Shown here in pieces: positions 1-7,435 of a stretch of 64,000 nt of DNA; position 1 is the stretch's first letter, and each line of letters starts with the position of its first letter. The DNA comes from Adhaeribacter swui (GTDB lineage: Bacteria > Bacteroidota > Bacteroidia > Cytophagales > Hymenobacteraceae). The stretch covers positions 1,426,001 through 1,490,000 of the forward strand of contig NZ_CP055156.1 of NCBI RefSeq assembly GCF_014217805.1. Reading direction: 5' to 3'. The position numbers and the translations under genes are program-made. Below the pieces are notes generated by a model. That model was not told the DNA's origin. It ran no database searches and saw nothing but the letters and a program-made list of their open reading frames with translations.

Positions 1-147
1 CGTCGGGATGGAGGTAACAATTTTACTGGCTTTGGCCCCGGTGGGGTCGGTTATATCGTTCAGTTCAATATGCGTTATCGGCGAGGATTGCTGCCAGCCT
101 TCTATTTGCTGTTTTCCTTTATCGTGCAAGCGCAGTACTTTCGGCAT
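1..147 (-). CDS. Unknown protein, N-terminal 49 residues, cut by the window edge
   Basis: An open frame on the minus strand starts at an ATG at 147 and runs off the left edge, beginning MPKVLRLHDKGKQQIEGW. It is hydrophilic with no signal peptide or membrane segment in the visible part. I do not recognise the family. It points the same way as the tubulin-like, membrane and vWA genes to its right and is separated from them only by the DUF559 unit, so it may be a fourth member of that cluster. It is too short to assign a function. Confidence 0.6.
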   Translation of the reverse strand, partial: MPKVLRLHDKGKQQIEGWQQSSPITHIELNDITDPTGAKASKIVTSIPT

Positions 148-159
148 AATTCTTATTTT

Positions 160-205
160 TTAGTCCATGGTCCACAGTCGATAGACCACAGAGTTTTCGT
201 TGTTA
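160..205. repeat. Spacer tract of repeated short words (TAGTCCATGGTCCACAG type)
   Basis: The spacer holds near-repeats of the words GTCCA, GTCGA and GACCACAG. A related tract is found at 41788-41840. It has no ORF and its function is unknown. Confidence 0.45.
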
Positions 206-267
206 ATTATTCGCTGCTCGTTGTTCGAGGGATATTTTAAATGTATTCTGGTTAATTGTATTGGGTC

Positions 268-713
268 AAAGCTCCCCTCCTGTTTTAGGATGGGTTGGGG
301 GTGGTAAAATTTACTTTTATTTCCCCCAATACCGCTGCCAATTGTTCAAATACATCCTTATTCTCAAATCGTAGCACTTTAATATTTAAATTTTTTAAAA
401 ATTTTGTTCTCTCCTCGTCCCGTTCAAAACCGTTATCTGTAAAATGGTCTTTCCCATCTAGTTCAATCGCTAGCTTTTCTTCCGGGCAGTAAAAATCCAG
501 AATATACTTATTAACGCTGTGTTGTCTTCTGAATTTCCTTCCAAGTTGACCGTTCTTTAAATGCTTCCATAATTCAGCTTCGGCTGGGGTTAAATTACTC
601 CGGTTCTGGCGGCGCAGATTTTTTAAATTTTGCTGGTTATGGATACGTTCTAGCATCTTCATCTGTCTTAGTCAACCACCCCTAACCCCTCCTTAGCCAA
701 GGAGGGGAGCTTT
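268..713 (-). mobile_element. DUF559 unit: nuclease gene between inverted palindromic ends
   Basis: The left end (268-305, AAAGCTCCCCTCCT then GTTTTAGGA) and the right end (675-713, the same palindrome inverted, with CCTTAGCCAAGG in its centre) enclose the DUF559 gene with almost nothing else. Both ends point their GGGGGTGGT tails inward. The gene's stop codon lies inside the left palindrome and its start codon is about 13 bases from the right one. A second, decayed copy with matching left- and right-specific ends is at 41886-42215, which shows the unit as a whole has been duplicated. There is no transposase. Calling it mobile is an inference from two copies. Confidence 0.7.
285..662 (-). CDS. 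DUF559 family protein (PD-(D/E)XK / Vsr-like endonuclease fold)
   Basis: This 125-residue protein has the DUF559 pattern. A basic N-terminus with R-x-x-Q-N and LTPAEAELW is followed by RKFRRQHSV, then DFYCPEEKLAIELDG, in which the Asp and the E-L-D-G motif match the catalytic positions of the PD-(D/E)XK/Vsr-like fold, and a C-terminal VLRFENKDV strand. It is full length for the family. The last residues (FTTPNPS) are encoded by the flanking palindrome, so gene and repeat form one unit. There is no methyltransferase or specificity subunit nearby, which argues against a restriction system. It interrupts the otherwise co-directional tubulin-like cluster. Nuclease activity is family-based inference. 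Confidence 0.85.
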   Translation of the reverse strand: MKMLERIHNQQNLKNLRRQNRSNLTPAEAELWKHLKNGQLGRKFRRQHSVNKYILDFYCPEEKLAIELDGKDHFTDNGFERDEERTKFLKNLNIKVLRFENKDVFEQLAAVLGEIKVNFTTPNPS

Positions 714-788
714 GTTAATCTTTAAATTAAGCATTTTACTAAGCCACAACTTGCGAAAATTACATCTTTGCTAATTCAGTAAAGATAT

Positions 789-829
789 AAGTTCCCCTCC
801 TTGGATAAGGAGGGGCAGGGGTGGTTGAC
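789..829. repeat. Solo right-end palindrome of the DUF559 unit
   Basis: The sequence is a CCCCTCCTTGGATAAGGAGGGG hairpin followed by CAGGGGTGGTTGACT. It is the inverted form of the right-end type seen at 675-713 and 42177-42215. It stands alone, 75 bases from the intact unit's right end and in the opposite orientation. Confidence 0.75.
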
Positions 830-894
830 TTTTAGTTATTCTCTATGTCCATTTTTATATCTCTAAGCTTACCTTTTACAGCCTTAATCTCCCC

Positions 895-2343
895 TTACAC
901 CGTCTTCACCTTCTCACTAAACGCCTTCTCCGTAACCCGGTCGAAGAGTTGGATGAATTTGCGGAAACGGTCTTGTTCGGGAATTTGCTTTTCGGCGGCA
1001 TCGAGTTCGTTGCGGAAGAAACCGTGGCTAATGCCTTTATCAAAAATATTCCAGGACTTAGTGATAATTTCTTTGCCTTTAATTAATTGATTAAAATCGT
1101 CGGTGCTCAGGTTGAAGGGGGCAAAGCTGCGCTGGTTGCTGTTTAGTTCGCGGAGCCAGTTTAGGAAACCATAATCCGGGCTGTTGATAATTTTATCTAA
1201 ATCTTTAAATAAGCTGTCTTTACCGAGTAAATTCTGTAATTCCAGATTTTTAAAATACGGCGAATCCCTATCGTCTTTTAACTGATTATTAAAGTATTTG
1301 GCAAAATACAGGAAGCGGCTCAGGCTCTCGGCAATTTTTTCTTTTGATTCCGGTGCCAGGTGGCCAAACTGAACTTCGCGGGTATCTTCGGTGAAACCGT
1401 ATTCGTGGTAAAGCGTGCCGGCACTAAAATCACCCGCATTGTAATCCATGAAGTCCAAAACGGCAAGCGCGCTGAGTAATTCTACTAAATGCGCTTTGTT
1501 TTGCTGACCGCTACCGCCCGGCTGGTTCTGGTACGGTGCATCGGGAGTATCGGCAATGTAATACAAAGCTTCCAGGCCTTTCAGGTGGTGCTCGTAATAC
1601 GATAAAGCCGCGCGGGTTTTGGTGATAAACGTGTTGGAATCAATAACGCTGCCATCTTCGGCTTGCAAAGCAAAATACGGCAGCACGGTAATAGCGCCGG
1701 TTAAAGCGTCCTGAATGTAGCCGGCGTTAGCCAGCGGCGCTTGTTGGTCTTTCAGGTTTTTAAGTAACAGCGGAAAACCCGCCGCTCCGGTACCACCGAA
1801 AATAGAACTGATAAAAAAGATACGGTCGCCTTTCTGGAAGTTCTTGGCAAAATACTGAATCTCGGGCGAATCGACTATTTTATTCAACACCACACTGCCG
1901 ACATTCGGGCTGCCCCGAAAACCAATGGTAAGCAGACTCTCCAGGTTATCTTGGGTAAACAATAACTCTACAACGCTTTTGGTACCCGGCGACAAAGAAT
2001 GATAATTAATGTAATCGCGAAAACGTTGGTTAATACCGCCAAAATCGTACACAAAAGTATCCTGCACCGCACCATCGTTATCGTTGGCAATGTTGGATAA
2101 AGTGCTGATGTCGGTTTTAAAAAAACCTTTGTCGCGGAGGCCTAAGTGCTTTTGGATGCGCTTGTAGGTTTTTAGTAACTCCACCGTGCGGTTCATGTCG
2201 CCGTTTTGTGCGTCCGGGTCGATGATGATGGGCACTACGCGCTCGCAGTTTTTAATTTCGGCACCCGCCGCCAGCAACATGGTCAGCGACCGGATTACCC
2301 GCGAACCCGTTCCGCCAATACCGAATATGAATAGTTTTGCCAT
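895..2343 (-). CDS. Tubulin/FtsZ-like GTPase-family protein (tubulin-like domain)
   Basis: The 482-residue protein opens with a nucleotide-binding strand and loop (FGIGGTGSRV, residues 7-16) and carries FGGTGAAG at 182-189. That is the glycine-rich tubulin signature loop that contacts GTP phosphates in FtsZ/tubulin. It lacks the usual FtsZ C-terminal peptide and has a long C-terminal half (about 200-482) of its own, as in the bacterial tubulin-like (Tubulin_2) families. A bacterial family of this kind has been described from genome comparisons as travelling with vWA and membrane proteins and proposed to act in membrane remodelling; the neighbours here fit that. GTP binding and polymer formation are inferred. 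It is not the cell-division ftsZ, which sits in a division/cell-wall cluster. Confidence 0.8.
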   Translation of the reverse strand: MAKLFIFGIGGTGSRVIRSLTMLLAAGAEIKNCERVVPIIIDPDAQNGDMNRTVELLKTYKRIQKHLGLRDKGFFKTDISTLSNIANDNDGAVQDTFVYDFGGINQRFRDYINYHSLSPGTKSVVELLFTQDNLESLLTIGFRGSPNVGSVVLNKIVDSPEIQYFAKNFQKGDRIFFISSIFGGTGAAGFPLLLKNLKDQQAPLANAGYIQDALTGAITVLPYFALQAEDGSVIDSNTFITKTRAALSYYEHHLKGLEALYYIADTPDAPYQNQPGGSGQQNKAHLVELLSALAVLDFMDYNAGDFSAGTLYHEYGFTEDTREVQFGHLAPESKEKIAESLSRFLYFAKYFNNQLKDDRDSPYFKNLELQNLLGKDSLFKDLDKIINSPDYGFLNWLRELNSNQRSFAPFNLSTDDFNQLIKGKEIITKSWNIFDKGISHGFFRNELDAAEKQIPEQDRFRKFIQLFDRVTEKAFSEKVKTV

Positions 2344-2395
2344 TTTTTAGATTTTGGATATTCGATGTTAGATATTCGACTTTCGTGTTTTCTCT
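2343..2395. repeat. Spacer tract of repeated words (GATATTCGA type)
   Basis: The words TTTGGATATTCGATG and TTAGATATTCGAC follow one another directly upstream of the tubulin-like gene. No ORF is present. Confidence 0.4.
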
Positions 2396-2469
2396 AAGCA
2401 TCAATACATGCTTATTTCAAATTTTTACCTGCTATAAGCAGGCCCTTCCTATTTTTATTTCTACTTTAT

Positions 2470-2609
2470 CGCGAGCGTCTTCGCTCGTGAGGCTTATCGT
2501 CCGGCCTCTGGCCGGTTGGAATTTGTTGCTGATTTGCTTTTAATTACTGCTTATCAGTTCGCCCGGCCGGAGGCCTACCAGATAGTAGACACGAGCGTGG
2601 ACGCTCGCG
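2470..2609. repeat. Nested inverted repeat (GCGAGCGTC hairpin pair)
   Basis: The left arm CGCGAGCGTCTTCGCTCGTG with CCGGCCTCTGGCCGG is matched in inverted order by CCGGCCGGAGGCC and CACGAGCGTGGACGCTCGCG. Each arm also folds on itself. The 140-bp GC-rich element sits in an AT-rich spacer and resembles a REP/BIME-type doublet. Confidence 0.7.
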
Positions 2610-2657
2610 CCAGCCAATCGCCTACAGAAATTTTTAAAATTTTAAATTTTTAAAAAT

Positions 2658-2725
2658 TTCAACTTTCCAACCTTCCAACTTTAAAACTTTCCAACCTGCA
2701 ACTTGCAACCTGTAACCTGCACCCA
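2658..2725. repeat. Spacer tract of repeated words (CAACTTTCCAACCT type)
   Basis: Roughly 7-10-base words (TTTCCAAC, CTTCCAAC, CTGCAACTTG, CAACCTGTAACCTG) repeat imperfectly. The same vocabulary returns at 40455-40525 (opposite strand) and 42218-42285. Confidence 0.5.
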
Positions 2726-2727
2726 AC

Positions 2728-3129
2728 CTAAAACCTGACCGGGGTAGTACTGGCTCCCCGGGACCAGCGTCGAAGTAAGAACGAAAAAATCAGGTAAAAT
2801 AAGGCCCCGTACAGTGCATTTATCGTGGCAAACCGGTAAACGTAGTCGCCTTCCACTTCTTTGCCGTGGGCGTAATTAACGGCGTAGGCGAAACCAATAA
2901 CCGCACTAATTATCATAAACAAGGCCCAGTGCCACGCTTTCCGGAAAAATGCGATAGGTAGCCAATGATTAATAACGTAATAAAAAATAACCATCATGGC
3001 CAAGGCCGCCAGTACGGTTACCAAGCCTACGTTCGGAAAAATTTCGTTCCAGTAGGTAGGGCGCGCTTGCGGTGGTTGGGGCGGCGATAAAAATAATTGG
3101 TAGATAAATTTAAAAAATCCGGGTAGCAT
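2728..3129 (-). CDS. Small integral membrane protein of the tubulin-like cluster
   Basis: This 133-residue protein has three clear hydrophobic segments (about residues 35-55, 67-85 and 103-120) separated by short loops, with a basic C-terminal tail (RRWSRG). There is no cleavable signal. I do not recognise the family. It lies between the vWA lipoprotein gene (68 bases upstream) and the tubulin-like gene (384 bases downstream across a repeat-filled gap), all on the same strand. A role as the inner-membrane anchor of the cluster is an inference from position only. Confidence 0.75.
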   Translation of the reverse strand: MLPGFFKFIYQLFLSPPQPPQARPTYWNEIFPNVGLVTVLAALAMMVIFYYVINHWLPIAFFRKAWHWALFMIISAVIGFAYAVNYAHGKEVEGDYVYRFATINALYGALFYLIFSFLLRRWSRGASTTPVRF

Positions 3130-3197
3130 GGTTTTCTTTTAATTTGAATGTAAACAGAAGCAAGTGATACAATTAGCTTGCCTCCGCAGTTAAGTTT

Positions 3198-4529
3198 TTA
3201 TTCTTTTTTGGCCTGAATAGTAGCGGTAAAAACAGTATTATTTTCGGTGCTGTATGCCCGTTCTACGCCTGCCACAATACCGGCTAACTGAAAAGTTTTG
3301 GCGCCGTCATTGTTCATCTGGCTATCGTCGGTGGTGGTGCGGTTTTGCACCCAGGCGGGCCGCTGGTTTTGTAAACTTAGTAGCAACTCTACTTCGGGGG
3401 CCGCCATTTTCGAAAATTTAACTTTTACAAAATGCGAGTACGGTTTTAAAGGATTGGTATTTTGGCCCGCTACGCCTTTCTGCGTTTTAAATTGAGCCGC
3501 CGTATAAATAGCGGTAATTTGCGCGTCGGAGTTGTCGGCTTGTATTTTTAGATTTTTCTTCAGGTAAGGCTCGTTGGTATACGACGCTGGCAGTTGCGTT
3601 AAGTTTAAACCCACTACCATTTCCAAAGGAGTATTCAGGTCGCTAACGGTAATTTCGTGGCAAGCATTATTGCTGCTGTTGCAGTACCAATTACCCACCG
3701 GCAAATATTTATCCAGTACCGAATAAACCGGCTCCGGGAACGCAAAGCCCAGGTGTATTTCGTCGGCAAATTTACCCGTCATTACCTGGCGGTTAAATAA
3801 TTGCACTTGCTCCGGTTTGCCCATTACCCATACATAATAAGGTACCTCGGTGGCGCAACAGTTAGGAATAGTCTTGTGATTAATTTTTACGGCCGGGTAA
3901 AACGTACCTTTAAAATCGGAAGTGGCACCAAAAATAGAAACCGCCTGGCCTTGTTGCTGCGCTTTGGCAATTACCTGGTAAATATCGGTGGTCACAAAGT
4001 TTACGGCACGGCCATTGGCGGGCGCGTAAATAAAATCCGAAATGAACACGTTTACTCCGTTGGGTTGGCTGTAATTCGAAATAATAGAATCCAGCATAAC
4101 CGGAATAGTACTGCTGCTGGCGGTTGCTTCTAAACCGTAGCGTAAGTGTTTGGATACTTGGCTATAATTAGCGGGTGCTATTTTTTCGCTTACTTCGTAA
4201 AATTGCTTTTTGCCTAATTGGTTATTTTGCTGCACCGTAGCCAGCAAAGCATCCAGGGTTTCCTGAAACTGGGTAATCTGGCCGCCGCTACTGGCCGGCA
4301 TAAAACCTTTCATACTCCCCGAAATCTCCAGGAAAACATTTACCTGCCCCACGGTAGCAGCGGAGGGCGCTTTGGTTTTAGTTTTGGTAGTGGCAGTTTC
4401 TTCGGTGGTAGTGCTATCGGAAGTGGCTTCGTCCTTACTGCCCGAGGAACAGGCACTTAAATTAATAGCCCCCACCACAGTTGCTGTAAATAAAAAATTT
4501 TTAAAAAATTGCCGCTTTCTCTTCGACAT
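3198..4529 (-). CDS. vWA-like lipoprotein of the tubulin-like cluster
   Basis: The 443-residue precursor has a basic start, a hydrophobic stretch and a lipobox (LSAC, Cys27), then a Ser/Thr/Glu/Lys-rich linker to about residue 58. The folded part opens with VFLEISGSMKGF. This is the position of a vWA MIDAS motif (D-x-S-x-S), but Glu68 replaces the first Asp while S70 and S72 are kept. A later strand with INVFISDF-like character (VNVFISDFIYAP) supports a vWA fold. It would sit on the periplasmic face of a membrane. It is the first gene of the minus-strand cluster. The metal-binding claim is uncertain because of the Glu. Confidence 0.75.
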   Translation of the reverse strand: MSKRKRQFFKNFLFTATVVGAINLSACSSGSKDEATSDSTTTEETATTKTKTKAPSAATVGQVNVFLEISGSMKGFMPASSGGQITQFQETLDALLATVQQNNQLGKKQFYEVSEKIAPANYSQVSKHLRYGLEATASSSTIPVMLDSIISNYSQPNGVNVFISDFIYAPANGRAVNFVTTDIYQVIAKAQQQGQAVSIFGATSDFKGTFYPAVKINHKTIPNCCATEVPYYVWVMGKPEQVQLFNRQVMTGKFADEIHLGFAFPEPVYSVLDKYLPVGNWYCNSSNNACHEITVSDLNTPLEMVVGLNLTQLPASYTNEPYLKKNLKIQADNSDAQITAIYTAAQFKTQKGVAGQNTNPLKPYSHFVKVKFSKMAAPEVELLLSLQNQRPAWVQNRTTTDDSQMNNDGAKTFQLAGIVAGVERAYSTENNTVFTATIQAKKE

Positions 4530-5135
4530 GGATGGCGATTAAGGTGGATGAATTGTTTAACGTAAGTATTTAGATAATGGGGTACCTGTCTACGCACTAA
4601 CGAATATAGGTGTTCTAATATTTCTTAAATCCCGCATGATTCTCTGCTTAATTTTCTGGCCACATTTGGCCGATTCCAGCTCTGGCTTCCGCGCGTTTTC
4701 TGTTTTAGTTTAGTTGGTTTAACTTATTAGCTTTAAAACTATTGTTTTCCTATAACTGCCCTTGATTTTTAAATTTCAACCTATTCCGGACTGTTATATC
4801 ATCTGCCACAGTTTTTAAATATTTTTAAATCAGAAATGGTAGATGTACCTCAACCTCAATTCGAAACAACTAACCTGTTTCCTGCTTCGGGAACAACTAC
4901 CGGAAAATGTAAATTATTTACTGGAATATACGTATACTCTTCGTTGAGCACCCACATTGGTTGGTAAAAAGTAAAATAAAACCTGTTGTATTTGCTTACG
5001 CTAAACTGCAGCGGCCATAAAACACCTTTTGCATTAGGCTTTTACCCGGAACAACACCGGACAAATATAATCTGGTTAATTTTACTTATTATTGTTTAAT
5101 TAAATGCTCAGACTGAACTTAAATTTTAAAAAACT
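4530..5135. other. 606-bp divergent spacer, no gene seen
   Basis: This AT-rich region lies between the divergent vWA lipoprotein and lemA genes. It must hold both promoters, but I could not place a convincing Bacteroidota -33/-7 pair. No RNA gene or repeat family member is recognised. Confidence 0.6.
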
Positions 5136-5714
5136 ATGAAACGATTATTGCTTTACTTCTTTGGCTTTATTATTCTGGCTTCGCAAACGTCGTGCGGCTA
5201 CAACGATATGGTAGCGAAAGACGAAAATGTAGCGTCGAAGTGGGCGCAGGTACAGAATGCCTACCAACGCCGCGCCGACCTGATTCCGAATTTGGTAAAT
5301 ACCGTGAAAGGCGCTGCCAATTTTGAACAAAAAACCTTAACCGATGTAACCGAAGCCCGTTCTCAGGCCACCCGCATTCAGCTAAGCCCGGATGATTTAA
5401 CCCCGGAAAATATTGAGAAATTTCAGGCGGCGCAGGCCCAGCTAAGTGGTTCCTTGTCGCGGTTACTGGCTACCGTAGAGAGTTATCCGCAGTTAAAAGC
5501 CAACCAAAACTTCCTGGAACTGCAAGCCCAACTGGAAGGCACCGAAAACCGGATTTCCGTGGAACGCATGAATTTTAATAACGCCGTGCAGGATTACAAT
5601 ACCTACATCCGGTCGTTCCCAAGAAATATTTTTGCCGGCTGGTTTGGCTTCGAACGCAAAACCCCATTCGCTGCCGACCCTAACGCCCAACGCGCTCCCG
5701 CAGTTACTTTTTAA
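5136..5714 (+). CDS. lemA: LemA family lipoprotein
   Basis: The 192-residue protein has a lipoprotein signal (ILASQTSC, Cys20) and the LemA pattern: a membrane-proximal NDMVAKDENV segment, WAQVQNAYQRRADLIPNLVNTV, TEARSQA and a final helix with ERMNFNNAVQDYN. LemA proteins are short helical bundles facing outside the inner membrane, of unclear function. Two TPM-domain genes follow on the same strand, the arrangement commonly seen with LemA. The stop codon lies inside a 53-base perfect palindrome. Confidence 0.93.
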   Translation: MKRLLLYFFGFIILASQTSCGYNDMVAKDENVASKWAQVQNAYQRRADLIPNLVNTVKGAANFEQKTLTDVTEARSQATRIQLSPDDLTPENIEKFQAAQAQLSGSLSRLLATVESYPQLKANQNFLELQAQLEGTENRISVERMNFNNAVQDYNTYIRSFPRNIFAGWFGFERKTPFAADPNAQRAPAVTF

Positions 5715-5747
5715 GTAGCAACGCTACTTAAAAAGTAACTGCGGGAG
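5695..5747. repeat. 53-bp perfect palindrome spanning the lemA stop codon
   Basis: The arms are 24 bases (5695-5718 and 5724-5747, CTCCCGCAGTTACTTTTTAAG...) around a 5-base loop with no mismatch. The left arm is the last codons plus stop of lemA. No T-run follows on the plus strand, so it is not a standard intrinsic terminator, though it could end or stabilise the lemA message. Confidence 0.85.
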
Positions 5748-5903
5748 TTAAGAGTTATGAGTTAAAAGTTATGAGTGGTAAAATTTAGTAACCACAATAC
5801 ATAACTTTTTAAAAGCCCGAACTGCGGTTATTACGTTTAGTTTGCCTTGGTTTGCTCAATTAATAGTAACTCATAACTCTTAACTTTCAACTCATAACTT
5901 ATT
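5748..5903. repeat. Inverted tracts of AGTTATGAGTT words
   Basis: The tract GAGTTAAGAGTTATGAGTTAA at the left is answered by CTCATAACTCTTAACTTTCAA at the right end, just before the next start codon. The two tracts could pair across about 100 bases. Confidence 0.55.
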
Positions 5904-5906
5904 AAA

Positions 5907-6347
5907 ATGAAAGAAGACATTACGGCGGAAGACGAAGCCCGGATTGTGGCGGCCATTGCGGAAGCGGAAAAAAATACTTCCGGCGAAATTCGGGTGCATA
6001 TCGAAAATACCTGTAAAGGCAATGTGCTCGACCGGGCTACAGAGGTGTTTGCTTATTTGCACATGCACCAGACGAAACTGCGCAACGGGGTTTTGTTTTA
6101 CGTGGCCTTTAAAAGTCACCAGTTTGCGGTGCTCGGCGATGCGGGTATTAACGCGGTAGTACCCCCTGATTTCTGGAAAGAAGTAACCGCTTTGGTTATT
6201 CAGCATTTTAAACAAGGCCAGTATGCCGAAGGCTTAAGCAAAGGCGTATTAATGGCCGGCCAGCAGTTAAAAGCGTTTTTCCCTTACGCCGGCGATGCGG
6301 CCGATACCAACGAATTGCAAAACGACATTTCCTTCGGGAAAGATTGA
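5907..6347 (+). CDS. TPM-domain protein, soluble form
   Basis: This 146-residue protein is a TPM (TLP18.3/Psb32/MOLO-1) domain: ARIVAAIAEAEKNTSGEIRVHIE, then LRNGVLFYVAFKSHQFAVLGDAGIN and a helix with FKQGQYAEGLSKGV. Unlike the next gene it has no signal peptide and no membrane segment. It is the middle gene of lemA-TPM-TPM. TPM domains are linked to envelope stress or photosystem repair in other bacteria; the role here is unknown. Confidence 0.85.
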   Translation: MKEDITAEDEARIVAAIAEAEKNTSGEIRVHIENTCKGNVLDRATEVFAYLHMHQTKLRNGVLFYVAFKSHQFAVLGDAGINAVVPPDFWKEVTALVIQHFKQGQYAEGLSKGVLMAGQQLKAFFPYAGDAADTNELQNDISFGKD

Positions 6348-6351
6348 ATTA

Positions 6352-6452
6352 CAGTATCAGGTAGTAAGTAGCAGGAATCAGGAATATAATTAATTGATTT
6401 TTATTAGTTGCTACTAAGCTCTTGCTACTTGATACTTACTACCTGCTACTAA
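6352..6452. repeat. Spacer tract with inverted words (AGTAGCAGG / CTACCTGCTACT)
   Basis: TATCAGGTAGTAAGTAGCAGG after the first TPM gene is answered by CTTGATACTTACTACCTGCTACT just before the second. Like the tract at 5748-5903 it can pair across the spacer. Confidence 0.5.
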
Positions 6453-6454
6453 TT

Positions 6455-7246
6455 ATGAAAAAATACTTTTTTCTGTTTTTAACTTTTTTCAGCGTTGCTC
6501 TGGCTTGGGGTCAGGATAATGCCGGCATTCCGCCCCGGCCCAATCCGCCGCGACTGGTAAACGATTTAGCGGGCATCTTGAGTCCGGATGAAGTACAAGC
6601 CTTGGAGCAGAAGCTGGGTAATTACAACGATACTACTTCCACTCAGATTGCTGTGGTTACGGTTAAGTCCATTGGGCCCTACGAAATAGCCGATTATGCT
6701 TACCGGTTAGCCGAAAGTTGGGGTATTGGCCAAAAAGGTAAAAACAACGGTATTTTAATTTTAACAGCGGTAGATGAAAGAAAAGTAAATATTTCCACCG
6801 GCTATGGCATGGAAGCATTGCTACCCGATGCCTTAGCCAAACGCATTACCGAGTATACTTTAAAACCCAACTACAAAGCCGGTAATTACTACCAGGGCTT
6901 GGATGAAGCCACCAATTTAATTATTGATATTTTTAGCGGTCAATACAAAGCCGATCCACGCGATACCCGCGGCGATGGTGAGTCCGGCGGTTCGTTCTGG
7001 CTGATTATTGGTATTCTGGCCTTAATTATCATTTTTAGTATGTTCCGACGTGGTGGCCGAGGTGGCCGGGGTGGCGGCGGCATGCGCACGTTGGGTGGCG
7101 GTTTCTTCCCGCCGGTTATTTTCGGTGATTTTTCTTCCGGTCGTGGTCCATTTGGGGGTGGTGGCGGCTTTGGCGGAGGCGGTGGTGGTTTCGGTGGCTT
7201 TGGCGGTGGCTCCTTTGGGGGCGGCGGTGCCAGCAGCGATTGGTAA
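6455..7246 (+). CDS. TPM-domain membrane protein with Gly-rich tail (YgcG-like)
   Basis: I start at the ATG at 6455 because it gives a proper signal peptide (MKKYFFLFLTFFSVALAWG); an earlier in-frame codon only adds spacer-derived residues. The mature part has the TPM domain (VNDLAGILSPDEVQALEQKL, DERKVNISTGYGMEA), a transmembrane helix around residues 188-205 (FWLIIGILALIIIFSMF) and a tail made almost wholly of Gly, Phe and Ser ending SSDW. This is the usual YgcG layout. It follows lemA and the soluble TPM gene, so the three are probably co-transcribed. Confidence 0.9.
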   Translation: MKKYFFLFLTFFSVALAWGQDNAGIPPRPNPPRLVNDLAGILSPDEVQALEQKLGNYNDTTSTQIAVVTVKSIGPYEIADYAYRLAESWGIGQKGKNNGILILTAVDERKVNISTGYGMEALLPDALAKRITEYTLKPNYKAGNYYQGLDEATNLIIDIFSGQYKADPRDTRGDGESGGSFWLIIGILALIIIFSMFRRGGRGGRGGGGMRTLGGGFFPPVIFGDFSSGRGPFGGGGGFGGGGGGFGGFGGGSFGGGGASSDW

Positions 7247-7435
7247 AATTTTACGGCTACTCTTTCGTTAAGCCTCTGGTGCTACCTTAATTTTAAATTT
7301 ATTAAGCACCCTACAAATCTTTAAATACATTCTTGCGCGCAGGCAGCAAGCGCCTTATTGGTTGTTTGGTCCGGATTGTTACTAAAAAATAACAACTACT
7401 TATCGGGCCAGGTACCTTATTTTACCAGACTAAAA

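Noticed and set aside
285-662. DUF559 gene as part of a restriction-modification system
   Set aside because: No methyltransferase or specificity gene is nearby and the gene is framed by its own repeat ends.
845-1090. Plus-strand ORF over the end of the tubulin-like gene
   Set aside because: It is antisense to a well-supported gene and starts in the spacer; no feature supports it.
895-2343. Tubulin-like gene as the division gene ftsZ
   Set aside because: Sequence beyond the glycine-rich loops does not match FtsZ and no division or cell-wall genes are adjacent.
5695-5747. Palindrome called as an intrinsic terminator
   Set aside because: No T-run follows on either side in the right place, so I list it as a repeat.
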